Position numbers and translations under genes: made by a program | The notes under the pieces: model-generated | Database searches by the model: none | Seen by the model: the letters and a program-made list of their open reading frames with translations, nothing else | What the model was told of the DNA's origin: nothing | Assembly: GCA_009176605.1 (NCBI GenBank) | Contig: SEYY01006942.1 | Location: forward strand, 1-30,195 | Reading direction: 5' to 3' | Length of the DNA: 30,195 bases | Origin: Armadillidium nasatum | Lineage: Eukaryota > Arthropoda > Malacostraca > Isopoda > Armadillidiidae | Shown: in pieces, positions 28,215 to 30,195 of the stretch | Layout of the letters: each line of letters starts with the position of its first letter | How positions within the stretch are numbered: position 1 is the stretch's first letter

Positions 28215-28217
28215 CTT

Positions 28218-28593
28218 AGGTGGAGATTGTTTCTGAGTTTCGATATTTTTTATATCGATATTTTTTTATGTCGATATTTTAATTTAATCGATACAATATC
28301 CCTAAAAGAACTGTACTTTGCGTATTATTTACATTGTGGTCGGATGTGGTTCTTGTGTAGGTTAGGCCTCTTTTACGGCAACTTCTTGTGTAGGTTAGGC
28401 CTCTTTTACGGCAACTTCGGTAGTTCAGGTTATGATAAGTCGAATTAGGTTCTGCTAGAAAAGTAAGTAATAATAATTGTGTGTATGTGTAGTAATAGTA
28501 CCTCTGCCAACTCTCTTGTTTACGATAGGCTTCTCCGATATTTTCGATTTTCGATATTTTTTAACAATCGAAACTCAGAAACAATCTCCACCT
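28218..28593. mobile_element. MITE, 376 bp, with perfect 27-bp terminal inverted repeats
   Basis: The left end begins AGGTGGAGATTGTTTCTGAG (28218) and its 27 bases match the right end on the minus strand (28567-28593) exactly. Inside each end are CGATATTTTT-type motifs, as seen beside hAT termini. A perfect 33-bp tandem duplication (28350-28382 and 28383-28415) lies in the middle. There is no transposase. Both flanks are (TA)n a few bases away. The superfamily is uncertain (hAT-like by subterminal motifs). It lies upstream of the Maf1 coding start. Confidence 0.85.
28350..28415. repeat. perfect 33-bp tandem duplication inside the MITE
   Basis: Two identical units begin TTCTTGTGTAGGTTAGGCCT, and identity extends 3 bases further. 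The duplication keeps the reading frame but no gene is implied. Confidence 0.9.
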
Positions 28594-28596
28594 TTA

Positions 28597-29080
<484 letters not shown>

Positions 29081-29155
29081 ATGAAGCTGTTGTTGGAGTC
29101 AACAGCATTTGATGCACTTAACAAGTCTTGAAGTTTTGATACTGTTGATAGGAAG
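29081..29155 (+). pseudogene. Maf1: Maf1 first coding exon, with in-frame stop and 11-nt shortfall
   Basis: Maf1 is the conserved nuclear repressor of RNA polymerase III. The exon reads MKLLLESTAFDALNKS, stop, SFDTVDRK and ends at the donor AAG-GTAAAT. This parallels the Maf1 N-terminus, which in animals starts MKLLE and continues to IIGR before an exon junction at R-I/L-ESYSCKM. The TGA at 29129-29131 stands where the family has leucine. Exon 2 begins with the third base of the arginine codon, so exon 1 should end in phase 2, but this exon has 75 nt where 86 are expected. ATAGGAAG at the end may have been a direct repeat across which 11 nt were lost. It could be an assembly error or a real lesion. 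Confidence 0.75.
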
Positions 29156-29184
29156 GTAAATTAAATTTTAATATTTGTAATAAG

Positions 29185-29188
<4 letters not shown>

Positions 29189-29226
<38 letters not shown>
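29189..29226. repeat. (ATT)n microsatellite
   Basis: About 13 trinucleotide copies in the Maf1 first intron. Confidence 0.95.
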
Positions 29227-29229
<3 letters not shown>

Positions 29230-29343
29230 CATATTAATATTAAACTTGCATTTTTTAAAACTTTTTTCTATCTCTCTCTACCTGTGCAGTGATAAAAATC
29301 ATAATAAAAAATATATATGCCTATAATAATAGTTTTAAGCTAT

Positions 29344-29555
29344 GAAAACAGAACACTTACGGAAAGACAAAGAAGGCTATCCTCCTCTGGGGTCGAACTA
29401 CCACATGCTGTGACTGAGGACCATAAAAACTGGACACTTTACCATTGAGGAGAGCTCAACGGTAAAGTGTCAAGCTTTTGTTCTGAGTCGCAACATGCAG
29501 TGATTCAACCTCAGAGGAGGAAAGCCTTCTTCGTCCTTAAGTGTTCTGTGTTTTC
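29344..29555. mobile_element. head-to-head pair of tRNA-derived SINEs forming a long hairpin
   Basis: The left arm (29344-29449) and right arm (29455-29555) are imperfect reverse complements for about 100 bp. Each contains GAAGGCTWTCCTCCTCTG and GAACACTTA, and the centre TTGAGGAGAGCTCAA is palindromic. Read outward, each arm has an A-box-like GAGCTC..CAATGGTAAAGTG or GCTCAACGGTAAAGTG. A B-box-like sequence follows, GTTCGACCC (minus arm) or GATTCAACC (plus arm). So two related SINEs or tRNA relics diverge from the centre. Transcription through intron 1 of Maf1 would form a long imperfect hairpin. Confidence 0.7.
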
Positions 29556-29584
29556 CTACTTATTTATCGTAGTTTATTGCAAAA

Positions 29585-30044
<460 letters not shown>

Positions 30045-30195
30045 ACTTGAAAGCTACTCCTGCAAAATGATTGGAGAAGAAAAAGCACAGTATAAGAGAT
30101 TTAATAGCGATGTTGTACCAAGGGTTAATGACATGGAAGTTCTCTCTCCTCCTCAGACTTTATCTGAATTTGCCGATGATTTATGCTTCCACAGA
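30045..30195 (+). CDS. Maf1: Maf1 second coding exon (partial, runs off the window)
   Basis: After the acceptor at 30043-30044 the first base completes an arginine codon, then 50 codons stay open to the edge: LESYSCKMIGEEKAQYKRFN, then SDVVPRVNDMEVLSPPQT and onward to FADDLCFHR. ESYSCKM and the E-x-LSPPQT motif are hallmarks of Maf1, and the spacing between them matches the family. Maf1 enters the nucleus when dephosphorylated under stress and blocks RNA polymerase III initiation. The remainder, including the globular core, lies right of the window. The exon itself is undamaged, in contrast to exon 1. Confidence 0.92.

Overview
This is an intron-bearing animal genome segment, very A+T rich and crowded with simple repeats and decayed transposons. 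The recognisable host genes are a Maf1 orthologue and C2H2 zinc-finger genes with arthropod-style exons. Together with huge (TA)n tracts, this suggests an arthropod, plausibly a crustacean such as a terrestrial isopod. That taxon is inference. No bacterial operon, phage or CRISPR features are present.

Host genes. (1) A three-exon C2H2 zinc-finger gene lies on the minus strand from about 23742 to 12315. Exon 1 (23665-23742), exon 2 (20320-20523) and exon 3 (12315-13277) all join in phase 0 and predict about 414 residues: an acidic N-terminus followed by ten fingers. Its introns hold LINE, SINE and hAT debris. (2) A paralogous first exon lies at 368-445 (minus), so a sister gene continues off the left edge. 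(3) The start of a Maf1 gene (repressor of RNA polymerase III) is on the plus strand at the right edge: exon 1 at 29081-29155 and exon 2 from 30045 to the window end. Exon 2 looks intact. Exon 1 carries an in-frame stop and lacks 11 nt. A CpG-containing, promoter-like patch with E2F and E-box motifs lies upstream at about 27180-27440. (4) A short possible exon sits at 1-107, and an orphan reading frame at 24159-24371.

Mobile elements. At least four non-LTR retrotransposon families are visible, all broken: LINE-A (1035-1800, minus), LINE-B (4880-6017, plus, with poly(A)), LINE-C (7046-7280 plus; 10496-11770 minus) and LINE-D (13497-16389 minus; 19280-20111 and 21443-21811 plus). A decayed hAT transposon with both ends occupies 17108-18931. 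Non-autonomous or foldback elements lie at 2772-3320, 26521-26778 and 28218-28593. tRNA-derived SINEs or their fragments lie at 8361-8560, 8690-8855, 10012-10064, 16503-16790, 16862-16975, 24484-24660 and, as a head-to-head pair, 29344-29555.

Repeats. About twenty (TA)n tracts total roughly 3 kb, or one tenth of the window, and most abut a transposon end or an exon-intron junction. There are also (AAT)n tracts, a nine-unit minisatellite (3766-4165), a diverged 48-bp tandem repeat (24839-25370), a 130-bp-period duplication (3366-3593) and an inverted-repeat block (22061-22695). The most interesting points are the damaged Maf1 first exon, the apparent (TA)n tail of LINE-D, the recurrent pairing of LINE-C debris with zinc-finger relics, and the SINE hairpin inside the Maf1 first intron.
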